The notes below the pieces were generated by a model, which saw only the letters and a program-made list of their open reading frames with translations, was not told where the DNA came from and ran no database searches. Below, piece after piece: positions 35,989 through 47,970 of a stretch of 64,000 nucleotides of DNA. Source of the DNA: Penicillus capitatus (Eukaryota; Chlorophyta). The position numbers were made by a program, and so were the translations under genes. Numbering within the stretch: position 1 is the stretch's first letter; the number at the start of each line of letters is the position of its first letter. The stretch lies in the NCBI GenBank assembly GCA_965649825.1, contig OZ287694.1, positions 620,001-684,000 on the forward strand, written 5' to 3'.

Positions 35989-36560
35989 ACGGATCTAACA
36001 GGCTTTTTGGCCTTTTTGTCTTTGGTCTTCTTCCGACCCCTCCGCGACCTGCGGAGTACTCGACCGTGTCGTCTACGGATGCTCAGGGGATTGCCTACGG
36101 TAGCGGCGCCCGTCTCAGGGAAGGACGACGTTGCAGATGAGATGCCAAAAAGGAAGTGCATTCGGATGTCGCACACTTTTGCAATGTCCGTCGATGGCTC
36201 CTTTACCACCTCTTCATCTACGTCTTCCACAGCGACACATTTCTGCATACGGTTTCTCCATTGCTGCGTCGGCCTCAGGCTAAAGGCGAAGGGAGCTTGT
36301 GCAGGTCTCTTTGTGTGATACCATAGCTGGACTTCGTCAAGTACAACGTCTCGGTCGGAGAAATCGAACGACGCAATCGATTCCCAAGTGACTCGGACAG
36401 TTAGCCACACACCAACTTGCCATTCCCTCTGCCTTCCATCTACTGCCAGAGCAATCCTTGCTGTCTCAATGAGACTCCCCCATCTGAACTCTTTGTTCTC
36501 TGGCCGAGATTCCGCGCCCCAGGAGCACAGCTCCCGCGCGCTTCACGCCCACAGAAAGAA
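35985..36560 (-). CDS. Hypothetical protein with basic C-terminal tail
   Basis: A minus-strand exon running from about 36540 to a TAG at 35985-35987 has Trp-rich, well-structured sequence (FRWGSLIETARIALAVDG, VGVWLTVRVTWESIASFDF) and ends in a strongly basic tail (RRSRRGRKKTKDKKAKK) that could be a nuclear or nucleolar signal. Its stop overlaps the TAA of the convergent plus-strand frame (shared ctaa at 35985-35988). A further upstream exon near 36700 (ARFQWYELDVSAEMREFAYQ) is possible. No family recognised. Confidence 0.42.
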
Positions 36561-37507
36561 CAACAACAGTCGCCGCGACAGTCGTGACGAAAAGACGGCC
36601 GATGTGCATTACGCTTTCGGAATCCTCGACTCATTGGAGAGTCTGGTAAGCGAACTCCCGCATCTCTGCGGAGACATCGAGCTCGTACCACTGGAACCGC
36701 GCCATCGCTATTCTTCGACGCCATCTTCCAGTTTGCCTGCCGCACACGGGGCCATCCCTTGTTCGACATGTATACTGGCATGGATAGGCGAACCTTTCCC
36801 CTTAACAACAAAGTTCAGTTGGTTCTTCTTTATCGTCGAGTGGATTCAGATCTGGTTCCAGCCTCTATTCAAACTGTTCATCCTAGCTATCAGAGAATCC
36901 TCCCTTCAGGTGTCAAGATCGTTTTGATTTCATTTGGTCGAAGTCTACGTTTGCTGCGACTGTTCTATTCAGTGCTCTCAGTCTAGTCGACGGCACATCC
37001 GTTCCTTCCCCTGTCAAAACTTGCGATTCGACGTGAAGAGGTGAATAAAGTGCCACTGCGGATCGACTATTGTTCGTCATTTAGACATGATGTACAGACA
37101 CATGACGCCCAACGGCATCTCTTTGCGAATAGCATCGCAGTCACTGCCGACGCCAACACCTTTGGCAACTCTATGCTCTTCGCTTCGACATCGCTTACCG
37201 ATCTTCATGTCGTTCGGCCAAGAGACCTTTAGTTGACGCGCCAGCGCACGAATGCACGGATACGTGTTCCCTAGTCGAAGTTTCCAAGTTGTCGGCGGCC
37301 AGGCGGCGAGTAGTTTCTCAGTCATTCAGCAGACGGATGTCATCTATAGAGTCGATGGTCGTTCGAAGATGGCGAGAACGCGAATGGAAAATTCCTCGTC
37401 GGTACATTAAAGACGAAAGTTGCATGAATTGAATTGTTTGATCTGTCGCTTCGCAACAGCCGAGTTGCATGAATGGAAGACAAATGCGTTCGATGTTGAA
37501 CATTCTA
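36561..37507. other. Unresolved region
   Basis: Plus-strand sequence at 36600-36920 has a plausible intron (gtaagc at about 36646 to cag at 36729) joining LDSLESL to FACRTRGHPLFDMYTGMD, while the minus strand also looks coding near 36700. From 37000 to 37507 I see no supported gene. Confidence 0.3.
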
Positions 37508-39902
37508 TCACGGCCCATAGTATGCGTCAGACCACGTGCCGTGAAATCCATGACCAATCGTTTGCTCCAAATAAAGAATGGCAATAGGACCACCCGCAAT
37601 CTTAGCGGCGTCGAGAATCACGAATTCCGTCTTCTGACGGAATGCATCGTAACAGAAGGCGACAATCCATCCATCCTCCTCCTCCACTCCTCTCGGTTCT
37701 GACAAAAAACATCACCAACCGTTCCTGAGAATGCGTTTTCATGGTTGGCCAGACGCACTTGGTATAAAGCGTGGCTCGCCGACGAAGTAGTGCTCCCCTT
37801 TCGTCCATGTCTCCATGCCTCCGGTTTCGTAGTCGAACTGAGACACGACACGATCAGCGATGCGAAGCACGCATAGGTGGACGCACTTTTCCCAGTACTT
37901 GTGTCGCGGTGTGTGCATCTGGATACATCAGGGTAACCATATAGATAAAGCGCTGACGTCGTCCGACGTTGTGCGGATTCACACTGGCGAATTCCATTGC
38001 ATGCGTCGTCATCTCTCTCGTCTCCACGCCGCCGTCCGGTGACAGTGTCGTTCGCCTCAACCTAAGAAAAAAGTCACAGCGACAGGAAAGACACTCGAGA
38101 TGATTCAGAGACCGTGGGCCCATGTCGATATCAGGTTCGTAGACCTCGAAGCCGGGCGGCTTCTGATCGACAATGCGGCCGAACGGGTATGTCGGATAGT
38201 GGGTCGCGTCGACGATCACATGACCGTCCTCTTCGAAGGCGTTGATGAAGTGAAACGAGAAGGTTGTCTCCTTGAGCTGCCAACGAACATCAGAGGGGTC
38301 ACACAACAATGAGACGGTTGGGTAGCATGGTGTGCATGCATACCTGGTAGACCTTTGGTGCGACGTCCTTCGGTACATGACCGTCGGGTGATGGACGAGG
38401 CAACAGATGAAGCTGAAACACTCGAGGGTTTCTCGTGTGCCGTCTTTTAATACAGACATCTCACTTCGTGGACGCCGGCATCTTCGAAGTCAAACGCGTT
38501 TCCTGCGCTGGCATTCTGATCGATGAGTTTCTTCATATCCAGTCGCATTGGAAACTGGAGATCGAGTGTTACGAGTGAGGCAATCGCATCGCCGGCTTTA
38601 CCTTGTAGAAGACGTAATAGTTTTCAGTGACGCCGACGGAGTGCAAAAGTGAGACTCTGTCAAAGGAATACTTCTGTCGAGCACGAACCTTCAGATCTTC
38701 GTCAATTTCGCACAGGCTGATATCCGTTCGTATAAATGACGAAGAGAGGGTCGGCTACAGAAAAGAACAGCTCAAAGGACAGTTAAGCGAAATGGATTTT
38801 GACCACGTATTGCGTCATATGCAAGACAGTGACGTCACGTCGCGCATCGTATACAGCGTCGCCGACGCCGAAAACGGAATCAGCATCCAGATGACGGCAA
38901 CCTAGAACGATTGGATAGGTCATTAGCGCTAATGCCATGTGCCAAACGAGAAGGAGTCGCGAGGGCCTCACTGGAATTCTGCGGGGAAGAGAAGAACTGC
39001 TTCATGCAGAGATGCCATACAGTAGAGAATAGATCTTGCTTCGATCGCGGATCGATCGTCTGCAGTGTATAAGGGTTGAGTACCGTCAAATATGCACCCT
39101 GCAAAGAAAAGCGTTTGTGAACGACGGCGGTGTCACGCAACAGATGACGATACTTCTTGTGCGATGAGTAGTTTGTTTCCTGCCGCGATCGGCATTCCGT
39201 TTCCTGGGTTTCTGGGAAGGATTGATACAAAGGGTAATCCGCCGTTCTTTGGCACGGATCCGAACACGCCAGTAAACAACCGCCTGCCAGCCTCCTCTTC
39301 GATCATAGAACTGCGTTGCAAGACATGATGCGACTGAGAAGTGCCGCGGGGTCGGCTTTACTGAAGTGTCCGGACAAATCTGGACCGAAAGAAGGCCTTG
39401 CCGTCTCGAATGGCGATGCTTGCGATGACGCCGTTCGCGTCGAAGAACGAACGAAACGTCTCGCCCAAGAACTCAATCTCTCCAGGGCCATTCCTATCGC
39501 CACGCGTTGGATACGAATGGCATGAGAATCGCGTGTCCGCTACCGGAAGTAGGTGCCGTGCAGCTCTGCCGGAATTTCGCCTTCGACGTTCTCGACCCAG
39601 TATCCCTCGGGGCATTCTTCGACGGATGTGTAGGCGGAGAAGTAGCGCCTAGAAAAGCACAGAACGGTGCGACGACGACGCGTCATTCGGCAGTACTCTA
39701 TGCAGATGTTTGTTCGTGCACGCTCGTCCTCCGTTTGTTCCGCCAGAGAGGACGGCGACTGGGGACTCGGACGACTGGTGAAAGTGCATTCGGACGCTTT
39801 TGGGATGTCGGCAATGCGCTTGGACGAGCGATTCTTGCGAGAAAAACTGCGCGGAATGCAAAACGTGGTACCAGAGACACTAGCGAGACGAACGGATTTC
39901 AT
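37508..39902 (-). CDS. Carotenoid cleavage dioxygenase family enzyme
   Basis: First exon 39902-39544, second from 39493, then several more exons to the TGA at 37508; the joins I checked keep frame. Family landmarks in order: GEIPAELHGTYFRNGPG, EEAGRRLFTGVFG, AAGNKLLIAQE, AYLTVLNPYTLQT, LLHSVGVTENYYVFYK, TFSFHFINAFEEDGHVIVD, MEFASVNPHNVGRRQRFIYM, FDYETGGMETW with VGEPRFIP, EEEDGWIVAFCYDAF and the C-terminal GFHGTW. These hold at least three of the four Fe(II)-binding histidines (HSVGVTE, HFINAFEE, HGTW); the first is probably in CRHLDADS near 38900. The enzyme class cleaves carotenoids or related polyenes with O2 (RPE65/BCO/CCD superfamily). The N terminus (about 50 residues, rich in Ser and Arg, poor in acid) could be a plastid or mitochondrial targeting peptide. 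Substrate unknown. Confidence 0.9.
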
Positions 39903-40493
39903 GTTAACAGACAACGCGAGGGAGAAAAGTTTAGACTCTGATCTCAAAATACGAACTAAAGATTTTGCGCTCGGGAAATCGATGTTGAACTCCAGTCATG
40001 CTAGTGTCAGCACATGTGGTTCAGGCATTTCGTGCATCCATGATGCATGCCGTAGCTGATGTGACGCGTACCGCTCGAATCGATGCATCTAGTCGAACAC
40101 CGCTTCAAACGATCTTGGCACCAACTGTGTATCGTCGTGCTGCAGTCTCTGGCAATGTTCCCTTAATTCGCGTTCATGATGACCCCGGAAACCAACGAAG
40201 TGGATGATTCGGTTCGGCGATGTTCATTCGAAGATGGAATTGAGGTGACTGGCGAGTCGCTTCACATGAGGCAGCAAACAATCTCTGCCATCTGGCAACC
40301 TTTTCGTCCGATGAATGTGAGTGGTCTCTCACGTACTTGTCAGTTCGGCAGAAGAACAAAGAGATCCTCGTTGTCGAACTGCCATTAGACAAGATGAGCT
40401 GTCAGGTCATGGATACTGGAACCAAGGGGTAAAGAAGATGACGTGGACATCTCATGCAAAGATGCAGCGAAGAGGTGGGTGATACTCATGACA
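39903..40493. other. No gene recognised
   Basis: Short frames only, without motif or consistent splice structure. It ends at the left edge of duplication copy 2. Confidence 0.4.
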
Positions 40494-43400
40494 GTCGAAT
40501 ACGAGTTAACACGATCCATTGTGTCACATGACGAATGCCATCACAGGAAGACTCTCTGGCATAACATGCGTCTGGCCCCACTCCTGCCAGACGACACTGG
40601 TATTCAGCATCCTGAGAGAGGTTCTAGCAATGCTTCGTCGTGTCCAAGAGATATCCGACAGAAGCCTTACGATGGTTAGCAGCGTGTGTGGCTGTATGGA
40701 ATCGCGGTCGTGGCGATACGTGGTAACCGTCGTACGAATAAAACCTCCTGCCGACCATTGAGTCGTGTCTTTTCAGTTCGTCTGCTTCGTTCCTCTCCAA
40801 CCGAGCTCCAGACCACTGCGACTTGTGTGCGCACCACCTTCCTGTTGTTCGTGCGTTAGTCTGGCTTCGAAACACGCGTCCTTCAAACCGATCGCGGAAG
40901 GCGGAGCAGAACGCAGTCGGAGGTTTGTCGACGGAGGTCGTCCGTTGTTTTCCGCAGTGATCCGACCCTCCCGGAGAGAACGACGACGGGAAGTGGAACC
41001 GCGAGCGCGGAGAACGACGTGTACTGCGAAGTTTGCGTCGTCGAAAAAAAAATCCTAACCGATGCGTCAGAAACCGACGGGTCGTGCGTCGACTCTCCAT
41101 GCAAGTAGGCTCTCCTGCGACCGCGCATCGCCTAAGCACGTTTGTTTCTTCAAGGAGGCTCTGAGGCCAATAGATTCCCGAGCGACTGCGATACCGCGCA
41201 GAACATCATCACGTGCAAAGGGCACCATCACCGCGCAGAACATCACCAGGCGAAGAGGGCACCATCAGAGTTTCCCTGCCAGCGGCGCCCTCGGGAAATC
41301 CACGTGAGCCGAGTTAGCCATCACACCCAGGGGTCAACGCATGGTTGTGTGTTTCAGATGCAGCTGTCACCTGGTGGTGGCACCTGGCTGAGGCAGCTCT
41401 GCGGTGGGATAGGCGGAGTATGCGTGGACGTGGCGTCATTCTGAAGCGCTGGGCCCGGTCCAAGCCCCTCGTGTTCGGATCTGTCGCCGGTACCTTGAAG
41501 GATGCTGGCTTTGGAGGCCCCCACTCAGGACCCGCATTTCCCTTTTTTCTATAAGGGTCTCTTGTTAGGGTCTTTTCTTTCGTCCTGAGTGGGTTTTTCA
41601 GTTCGCCGTGTTAGACATTAGTTTTTTATTACTTTGTTAGATCCTGCTCTTTCTGTTCTCCTTTCTGTGTTTAGAGTAAGTAGCCTCTTTCTTGACTGTA
41701 CATTAATTTTTTTTACTTTTTCTATGTGTGCTCTGGCGACCTTTCTGTCGCGCTTACTTTATTCATGTTTATTGTTTCCCAATTTTGTTTTGTCTCATTC
41801 CCTGTGTTTTCCTGTTTGTTACTGTGCTGTTTGGGCTTGAGACCGGCCACCTGCCTTCTTGACTGTGTGTTTCTCTGTTCGTGTTTTATTGCATGTGTGT
41901 TTTTTTATCTATACTGTGTGTTTTGCTTTTTTCTGTCCCTTCTTTGTGTGTTTTTTTTATTAGCGTGCGCGCCGCCTTTGCCTCCTTAGCTGGCTCTGCA
42001 GGGGGAAAGCACAGTGAAGGTGTGGGGTAGGCTTTGCACGGGTCGGTGTCCCTGTCGTGGATGGTGACAGAAGCGGGCCCTGCAAGCTTTCGCTACCCCC
42101 CAGGTCAGATCCCTACCTCTCTTCTCGCAACTCTACTTGACATGTGTGTCTGCCACTAGGCTGTGGGTCGGGTCGCCGTCCGCCTCCAATGGACAGCTGG
42201 CGATATACTTCACCCGAGGGCGCCGCACGGGCAGAGGAAACCATGTGTTCGATGCACGAAGACACAGTATCGAATGTCACCCGAGGACGACGCGTGTCAG
42301 CCGTGTCCTCCGAATGCAAACTGTGCATCCGATAGCGTCATTCAGCCGAACCGAGAGTACTGGCATCCGTATCCGTGCTCCGTGCACATGCAGGAATGCC
42401 TGAGCCAATCTGCGTGCGATTTTGATCGAGAGGCGCAGCTGGTCGCCATCACAAGAGATACGCATGACTGCGATCTCAACGCGGCCACTGAAAGTGCCTA
42501 TGCTGAAGAACAATGCAATGAGGTCTCGTTTTCCTTCTCCTAACCCCTTTTCTCCTATCTCTCGTGAAGCAGGGATACAGAGGCCCGCTTTGTGGTGAAT
42601 GCAGAAGTGGATACGATCACACGTCTTCTTTGGACTGCGACCGATGCGACAAGGACCTGAGCATTGCCTACCTAGTTCTCTCTGTCGTCGTCGTTTTGGC
42701 ACTCAGCAGCTTCGCCATCAGGAGTAGTCTGGGACCAGCTCTATCAAGTGGACAAGACATCGCGCGGCTCCTTCGCCAAGTGCCAGCACGCAAGCTGATC
42801 AGGACCGTTTCTGTTCCGGAAGAACTCCAGTTGGCAGAACTCGGTGGTCCGTCAAGCAGAGTCGTCTCATCAAGGCGCCAGGCGACCGAGATCGCAGGCA
42901 GTCGTGGAAGCGACGAAGATAGCCAACTGTCAGCCGAACTGGCCAAATGGAAACTCGTCGAGATCTTTAAGGTACATACAGCATCAGATGCGGCTCCGTA
43001 AAGAATCTCTGTTTCCAGATCACGGTCAATTTTTTGCAGATGATTTCGGTGGCGATATACATCAGCTCCAACTGGACATCCTCGGCAAAGTCGCTGATCT
43101 CGGCAACAGGTAGGCCGCCATCGTCCCGCTTTCAGATCTGGGACAGACTGTTCGATGGATAGATGTCGTTGGAGGCACGATGTTGAACACGGCGTCCTTT
43201 TCTATCGGATGTCTCACTCCGGTGGAGGCCGCCTTCCCCCGGTCCATCCTTCCCCCGATCGTCACCATAGCCGCTCCAGTTGCCGCTCTCCTCCTGCACG
43301 GCGTTTTCTGGTTCTGCGTGGCGATGAGATCCGCAGAGAGCTGGGAGTATTTGAAGAAGAGGTGGTCATTGAGCTTCCTTGCAGTTTCCTACCTGACCTG

Positions 43401-44597
43401 TGTCTGGATCACCAAAAACGCCGTGAATGTGCTTTCCTGCGTCCGAGTGCGCCAATCCATCCACACAGGCGCAGAAAGCACGAGCTATCGCTGGACACAG
43501 GCAACCACCGTCAAGTGTTTCGCAGGATCCCATACCATCCTTGTCAGTGTCCTTGGCCTACCCGTCCTCCTTTTCTTCACGATCGGATTCCCAGTGCTGT
43601 TGTCGTGGAAGCTACTGAGAAAGAGAAACCGCGATCCCTCGCACGAGAGCTGGTTTATGGATGCCACAGCGTTTCTGTATCGGGCTTACGCCGACAGGTT
43701 TATCTATTGGGAATCCCTTGTCCTGTTCCGAAAAGCGCTGTTGACGATCGTCGTGGCATTTGGATACCACCTAGGATCGAACCTCCAAGCCATCCTTGCC
43801 GTCTGCATCCTGACCACGGCACTGTACCTGCACACGATATGTCATCCCTTCCGAAACGAATTTGCCAGTCTGAATGTGTATGAAGAGGCCGTTCTCTTTT
43901 TCTCGAACATTACCTTTGTCATGGCTCTCTTATTCAATGACGATCGGATCGGAAATGCTCTGAGGGTAGTGCTATCAGTTTTATTTTTTCTGTCGATCTG
44001 TGGACTGTTGGCTTTCTTGGGCTTTGTCTTTTCTCAGGCAACCTTTGCCTATATGCGTGTCGTACTGGAAATAGAAGAGGTTCCACAGATCGATGCGCTT
44101 GGCAATTTGCGAGTGATGCGCGGGTTCATGATCTTTAAAGTGGCGCAGAATGTCCCTCGCATGAGAAGCTTCATTCGTAAATCCAAAGCCGATGAGGAGC
44201 AAACAAACATTGGCCTGAACGCCAGACGAGATTCGGCGGGTTTCTCCTCAGGATTGTGACCGTCGCAAACGATGGCCTCGAGCCTGGTATTCATATCACA
44301 GACGGTTGTCGCGTGTTGTGAGAGATCACTTTGAAAGAATAACACTTTTCGGACTGTTGGCTCCCTGTCATGCGAACTTAGGTTAACGCGACCTTCAGAA
44401 TAGTGTCCAGAAAGACGAAAAGGCTATATGAAGATTTCCACTTGCATGCTGCTCAGCCTCGCCTTATTCCGACCCCAATCTCGCCGTTCTTTACCATCCG
44501 AGAAACGCGCTTGCGGCCTTAACTGTCGAATCTAGGTTTCTCTTCTTGCTAACGGCGAAACCTTTAGCCACTCAATCTCTGCCACGTTTTCTGTTAA
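40494..44597 (+). repeat. Segmental duplication, copy 2 (likely source)
   Basis: Direct repeat of 1151-5245. Its right border lies inside the last exon of the intact minus-strand gene 44532-44878, so this locus has the undisturbed neighbourhood. Its surface-gene segment has Trp where copy 1 has TGA, and Cys in CVRC where copy 1 has Gly. Confidence 0.93.
42160..44259 (+). CDS. 5'-truncated surface multi-TM protein gene
   Basis: Exons 42160-42522, 42573-42971, 43019-43109 and 43163-44259 are open and join in frame. They encode the Cys-rich module (CVRCTKTQYR, CQPCPPNANC, CSVHMQECLSQSACDFD, GPLCGECRSGYDH) and the complete membrane module (FLYRAYADRFIYWES, LTTALYLHTICHPF). This part looks functional, but the beta-helix and signal peptide of the family are absent, and a homologous upstream exon (from 42002) has a one-base deletion relative to copy 1 (ggggtagg against ggggtgagg). 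It may start from an unrecognised 5' exon, be expressed as a membrane stub, or be an early-stage pseudogene. Intron positions match the complete paralogues. Confidence 0.75.
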
Positions 44598-44878
44598 CGC
44601 TGGCAGAAAGCGCTCGTGCATGAGATGCAGAAGCGCCTCCATGGCCGTCGGCATCGCCACCGGAATCGACGCCAATTCTTCCAAAGACACCTCCTCCTAC
44701 ACCATCCCTCTGCTCACCATCGCCCTCTGTGCAAAACCACCTCGGCCGTCGCGGCAAACGCCGCCATGAGTTCCTCCACGGTCGTCATGACTTCGCTTCG
44801 GCACGTCGCAGTCAACGTCACAATCATGGCGTCCATCAACGGCGCCATTAGTGACACGCGGCGGCGCAGCGTCTTCAT
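44532..44878 (-). CDS. Small helical protein, unknown
   Basis: ATG at 44878, exon to 44741, a 44-nt intron, exon 44696-44532; the join keeps frame and gives about 100 residues. The product is almost all alpha-helical ([35 protein letters not shown]) and ends [14 protein letters not shown] plus a short basic tail. No family recognised. It is divergent from RPL10, with only 41 bp between the two ATGs, so the promoters must overlap. Its last codons are duplicated at 5199-5245. Confidence 0.6.
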
Positions 44879-44919
44879 TACCTCATCATCGCGTTTCGCT
44901 TGTGTTCTTCTGCTCCATC
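44879..44919. promoter_or_regulatory. 41-bp divergent gap, inferred shared promoter
   Basis: The gap between the start codons of the minus-strand helical protein and RPL10 is 41 bp. Transcription start sites of both must lie here or within the opposite gene. No TATA-like word is clear; the segment is pyrimidine-rich on the plus strand. Confidence 0.35.
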
Positions 44920-45670
44920 ATGGGTCGTCGTCCTGCGCGTTGCTATCGTCAAATCAAGGGCCGTCCGTATCCCGAATCGCGATACTGTCGCGGTGTGCCC
45001 GACCCGAAGATACGTATCTACGACGTGGGTATGAAGAAAGCGCCCGTCGACCAGTTTCCTTATGTCGTCCATCTGGTCAGCTGGGAGAAAGAAAACGTCT
45101 CGTCGGAGGCGCTCGAGGCAGCGCGCATCGCTGCGAATAAGTATCTGGTGAACAACGCCGGCAAAGAGTCGTTCCATCTGCGCATTCGTGTACATCCATC
45201 CTTTCCACGTCCTGCGCATCAACAAGATGCTCTCCTGTGCTGGCGCCGATCGTCTACAGACCGGAATGCGTGGTGCCTTCGGGAAAGCGGCTGGCGTCTG
45301 CGCCCGAGTCGGCATCGGTACTGTGCTTATGTCCATTCGGTGAGGTCACACGTAAAGGCGGCGCCAAAATGTGTGACATGTGTGTACGGTTAGATGCAAG
45401 GATAATCATGCGGCAGTGGCGGCGGAGAGTCTACGCCGAGCGAAGTTCAAGTTTCCGGGGCGGCAGAAAATCGTCACTGGGCGTAACTGGGGGTTTACGC
45501 AGTTTTCGCGTGAGGATTACGTCAAGTGGCGTCGATCGGGTCGTGTGATACCGGACGGTGTGACGGCGAAGCTCTTGAGCAACCATGGCCCGCTGAACGC
45601 CCGACCCACCGAACGGATCTTCACCGAAGCCGCAAGGGCCGGCGGCCGGGCCGTCCACGTCGAAGACTGA
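44920..45670 (+). CDS. RPL10: 60S ribosomal protein uL16 (RPL10), 4-nt frameshift
   Basis: ATG at 44920 gives the canonical start [14 protein letters not shown] followed by [20 protein letters not shown]. Exon 1 ends at 45339, the intron is 45340-45393, and exon 2 is 45394-45670, ending with [14 protein letters not shown] and [18 protein letters not shown]. The protein binds near the peptidyl-transferase centre and is needed for 60S maturation. At 45193-45200 the sequence reads catccatc where the conserved [13 protein letters not shown] needs a single catc, so a 4-nt tandem duplication breaks the frame. Everything after it is conserved in the shifted frame. Since uL16 is essential, an assembly or sequencing slip is the simplest explanation, unless another copy exists. 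Confidence 0.93.
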
Positions 45671-45694
45671 TTCGAGACATTGCACGAATGCTTT

Positions 45695-46538
45695 TTAAAA
45701 GCCGAGACATCGAAAGATCCACATCGCAAAGCTGCACCCGACGAGCGCGATCCACGGAAAATGCCGCCTGCGAGATAGCAAGCAAGGTATGAGGCGTCGC
45801 AGGAGTGATGCAAGCGACGGCGCACCCACCTTTCGTGGAGTTTGGATTTGAGAACGTATTTGACGGCCGTCAGCATGATGGACCCCGCCGCTATCATCAA
45901 TAGTAGACTCTTGCTGTACAAACTGACCTGCAGGATTTTGAGAAACGTCGCCAGAACGAGCCAGGATTCGGCTGTCTGCGCGTCGGCAGGTAGCGCAATC
46001 TACAGGAAACCGTTGTTTGCAGATGACGTCTGCGAACGGGCGAGTAACGGACCGCTGCTGGACGCGTTCGCCATTCCTCCAGATCGAATCTGTTCGTGGA
46101 CGCTAACGCAGCCAATGCCGCCGAGTCCTGCGACGCAGCGACCTCTCGATGAGAGACGTCACGATGAGATAGGCACCTTCTCTGCTGTTGGCACATGTTC
46201 TGTCGCCTCGGACGTCTCCGGCGCATCCGTCGACCTCTGCAGCACGATAACGCGTTTGCGAGAGAGAAGAGCGCGACCTGTGCTGGACGTCTGTGCTGTC
46301 GCGAAGGTGGACTGCCTGATGTCTGGCGTCGCACTGCTGATATGCCTCGATGCGGTAGAGGGACACTGATGCGAAGGCGTCGACCAGGATCTCTCGATGA
46401 ACCGTCGTCGGCGGCGGCGGTGCGATTTCGAATCGGTGCTACGCGGAGGCCTTGAACGAAGGCGACGCGGTCCATCCTGACAATCGCTGTCCGTGGCGTA
46501 CGGCATTCCCGACGCCTTCCGTTTCAACCGACGATGCA
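45695..46538 (-). CDS. Hypothetical multi-pass membrane protein
   Basis: Minus strand, stop at 45695-45697, only 24 bp from the convergent RPL10 stop. The 3' exons join well: RFDLEEWRTRPAA, then ESWLVLATFLKILQVSLYSK with LLLMIAAGSIMLTAVKYVL, then FPWIALVGCSFAMWIF and a short end, giving three hydrophobic segments. The upstream part is Ser/Arg-rich (RRRRRRFIERS) and its exon structure and start are uncertain; it may reach the eIF2B alpha start region. No family recognised. Confidence 0.45.
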
Positions 46539-47749
46539 TCCAGCCAGCACCGGTCCAGCCAAGCACTCCGTTGCGGTCGGTCACGAACGGTCCTTGCGTT
46601 TGAGGTCCTCGAAGCGGGTCCTTTCAAGCGGATCCCATTATTCGCGAATTCTTGCGCATTCTCGAGACGTCGAAGGATATCACCATTGCCGTCGCAGCAG
46701 TAAAAGTCCTCACAGGTGCCGTCGCAATAAGAGTGACAACAATCCACTGTCACACATCTGTCACATCACAGGGCGTATCGAAAACACGTCGGCGACGACT
46801 GTCATGGAGCTGCACAAAGAACTCAGCGAAACGGCCAGCCGTCTGCAACAGTACTCCTCCCATACAGCGGCGACGGCGCCTCAGATGATAATACACGTCT
46901 CTGTAGGGCCAAGCCGTCGGACATCTCGTTGAAGACAGCGTGTGATCTCTTCCTGCATTACGTCGCCCGCGGTCGCAACGTTCCCGATTTTGAAGTGCTG
47001 AAGAAGCAGTTCATCGATGTGCGTCGTCTTTCTCGCCGCCCGTACAGATGTCCTTGCACTTAGAGAGGCAATGCCTTCGCTGAGATGTCCTTCGAGGCGC
47101 GTCAGGCCATTGCGCATCACGGCAAGCCCTTCATCGAACACGGCAAGACGATTTTGGTCCACGGCTACTCGCGTGTCGTCGTCGCTATCCTCAAACACGC
47201 CGCCAGCGAAGTCTCGCAACGATCCGTGCCCTTTGCCGTCTTCATCTTGCCGTCTAGGGTGTGCCCTTTCACGTGGTGCTGACCGAAGGGCGGCCGAATG
47301 GAACGGGCATCGATCTGGCGAAGATCCTCGAGGCGAACAAGATCTCGGCGACGGTGGTGCTGGACAGCGGCGTTGGCTACATTATGGACCGCGTCGATTG
47401 CGTCTTGGTCGGAGCGGGTGGCATCACACAGAACGGCGGCGTCATCAGCAAGCTGGGCACCTACCAGATCGCCCTGGCCGCGAAGAAACTGAACAAGCCG
47501 TTCTATGTCGCCGCCGAGAGCTACAAGTTTTCGCGTCTCTACCCACTGAACCAGGCGGACGTCCCGAGAGAGGCCGCTCCGGTGGATTTCGGTCCGCTGC
47601 TTCCGCCGGGGATCGAAATCGTCAACCCGACTCGGGACTTCACGCCGCCGGAGTATATCTCTCAGCTCATCACGGATCTCGGCATCCTGCAACCGGCAGC
47701 CGTCAACGACGAACTCTACAAGATGTACTCAAACATTCGAATGAACTAG
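46534..47749 (+). CDS. EIF2B1: Translation initiation factor eIF2B subunit alpha
   Basis: Exons 46534-46552 (tentative), 46629-46715, 46772-46850, 46907-47018, 47064-47225 and 47258-47749 give 316 residues, close to the ~305 of human eIF2B alpha. Landmarks: ADPIIREFLRILETSKDITI, VAAVKVLT, AHHGKPFIEHGKTILVHGYS, VVLDSGVGYIMDRVDCVLVG, GGVISKLGTYQIALAAKKLN, KPFYVAAESYKFSRLYPLNQ and a C-terminal TDLGILQPAAVNDELYKMY. It is the regulatory subunit of the eIF2 guanine-nucleotide exchange factor in the cytosol and senses phosphorylated eIF2. One intron (47226-47257) is only 32 nt. The first exon and its 76-nt intron rest on phase logic alone; the rest is secure. Confidence 0.93.
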
Positions 47750-47970
47750 AAACGCATTGGATCTCCGATACCATCACACCATACCCTCACCGCCGATGCG
47801 CCCGCCTCGACGCCATCTCGTCTCGCCTTTGACTGAACTGCGTTGCGGGACATTCTATATGTGACGAGAGGGAGTGTGCGTTAGGAAGGCGTCTGTTGGA
47901 TGAGCGTGTGCTCGGGCGATGCATCTGTTTGCCATTTTGTTCATCTGGGCGTTCTTGATTAAGGCAATGC

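Noticed and set aside
46640-46753. Minus-strand Cys-rich peptide (CCHSYCDGTCEDFYCC) resembling Shisa/VOPP1-type modules
   Set aside because: It lies antisense to the conserved eIF2B alpha exon encoding ILETSKDITI and its intron; the plus-strand homology is decisive.
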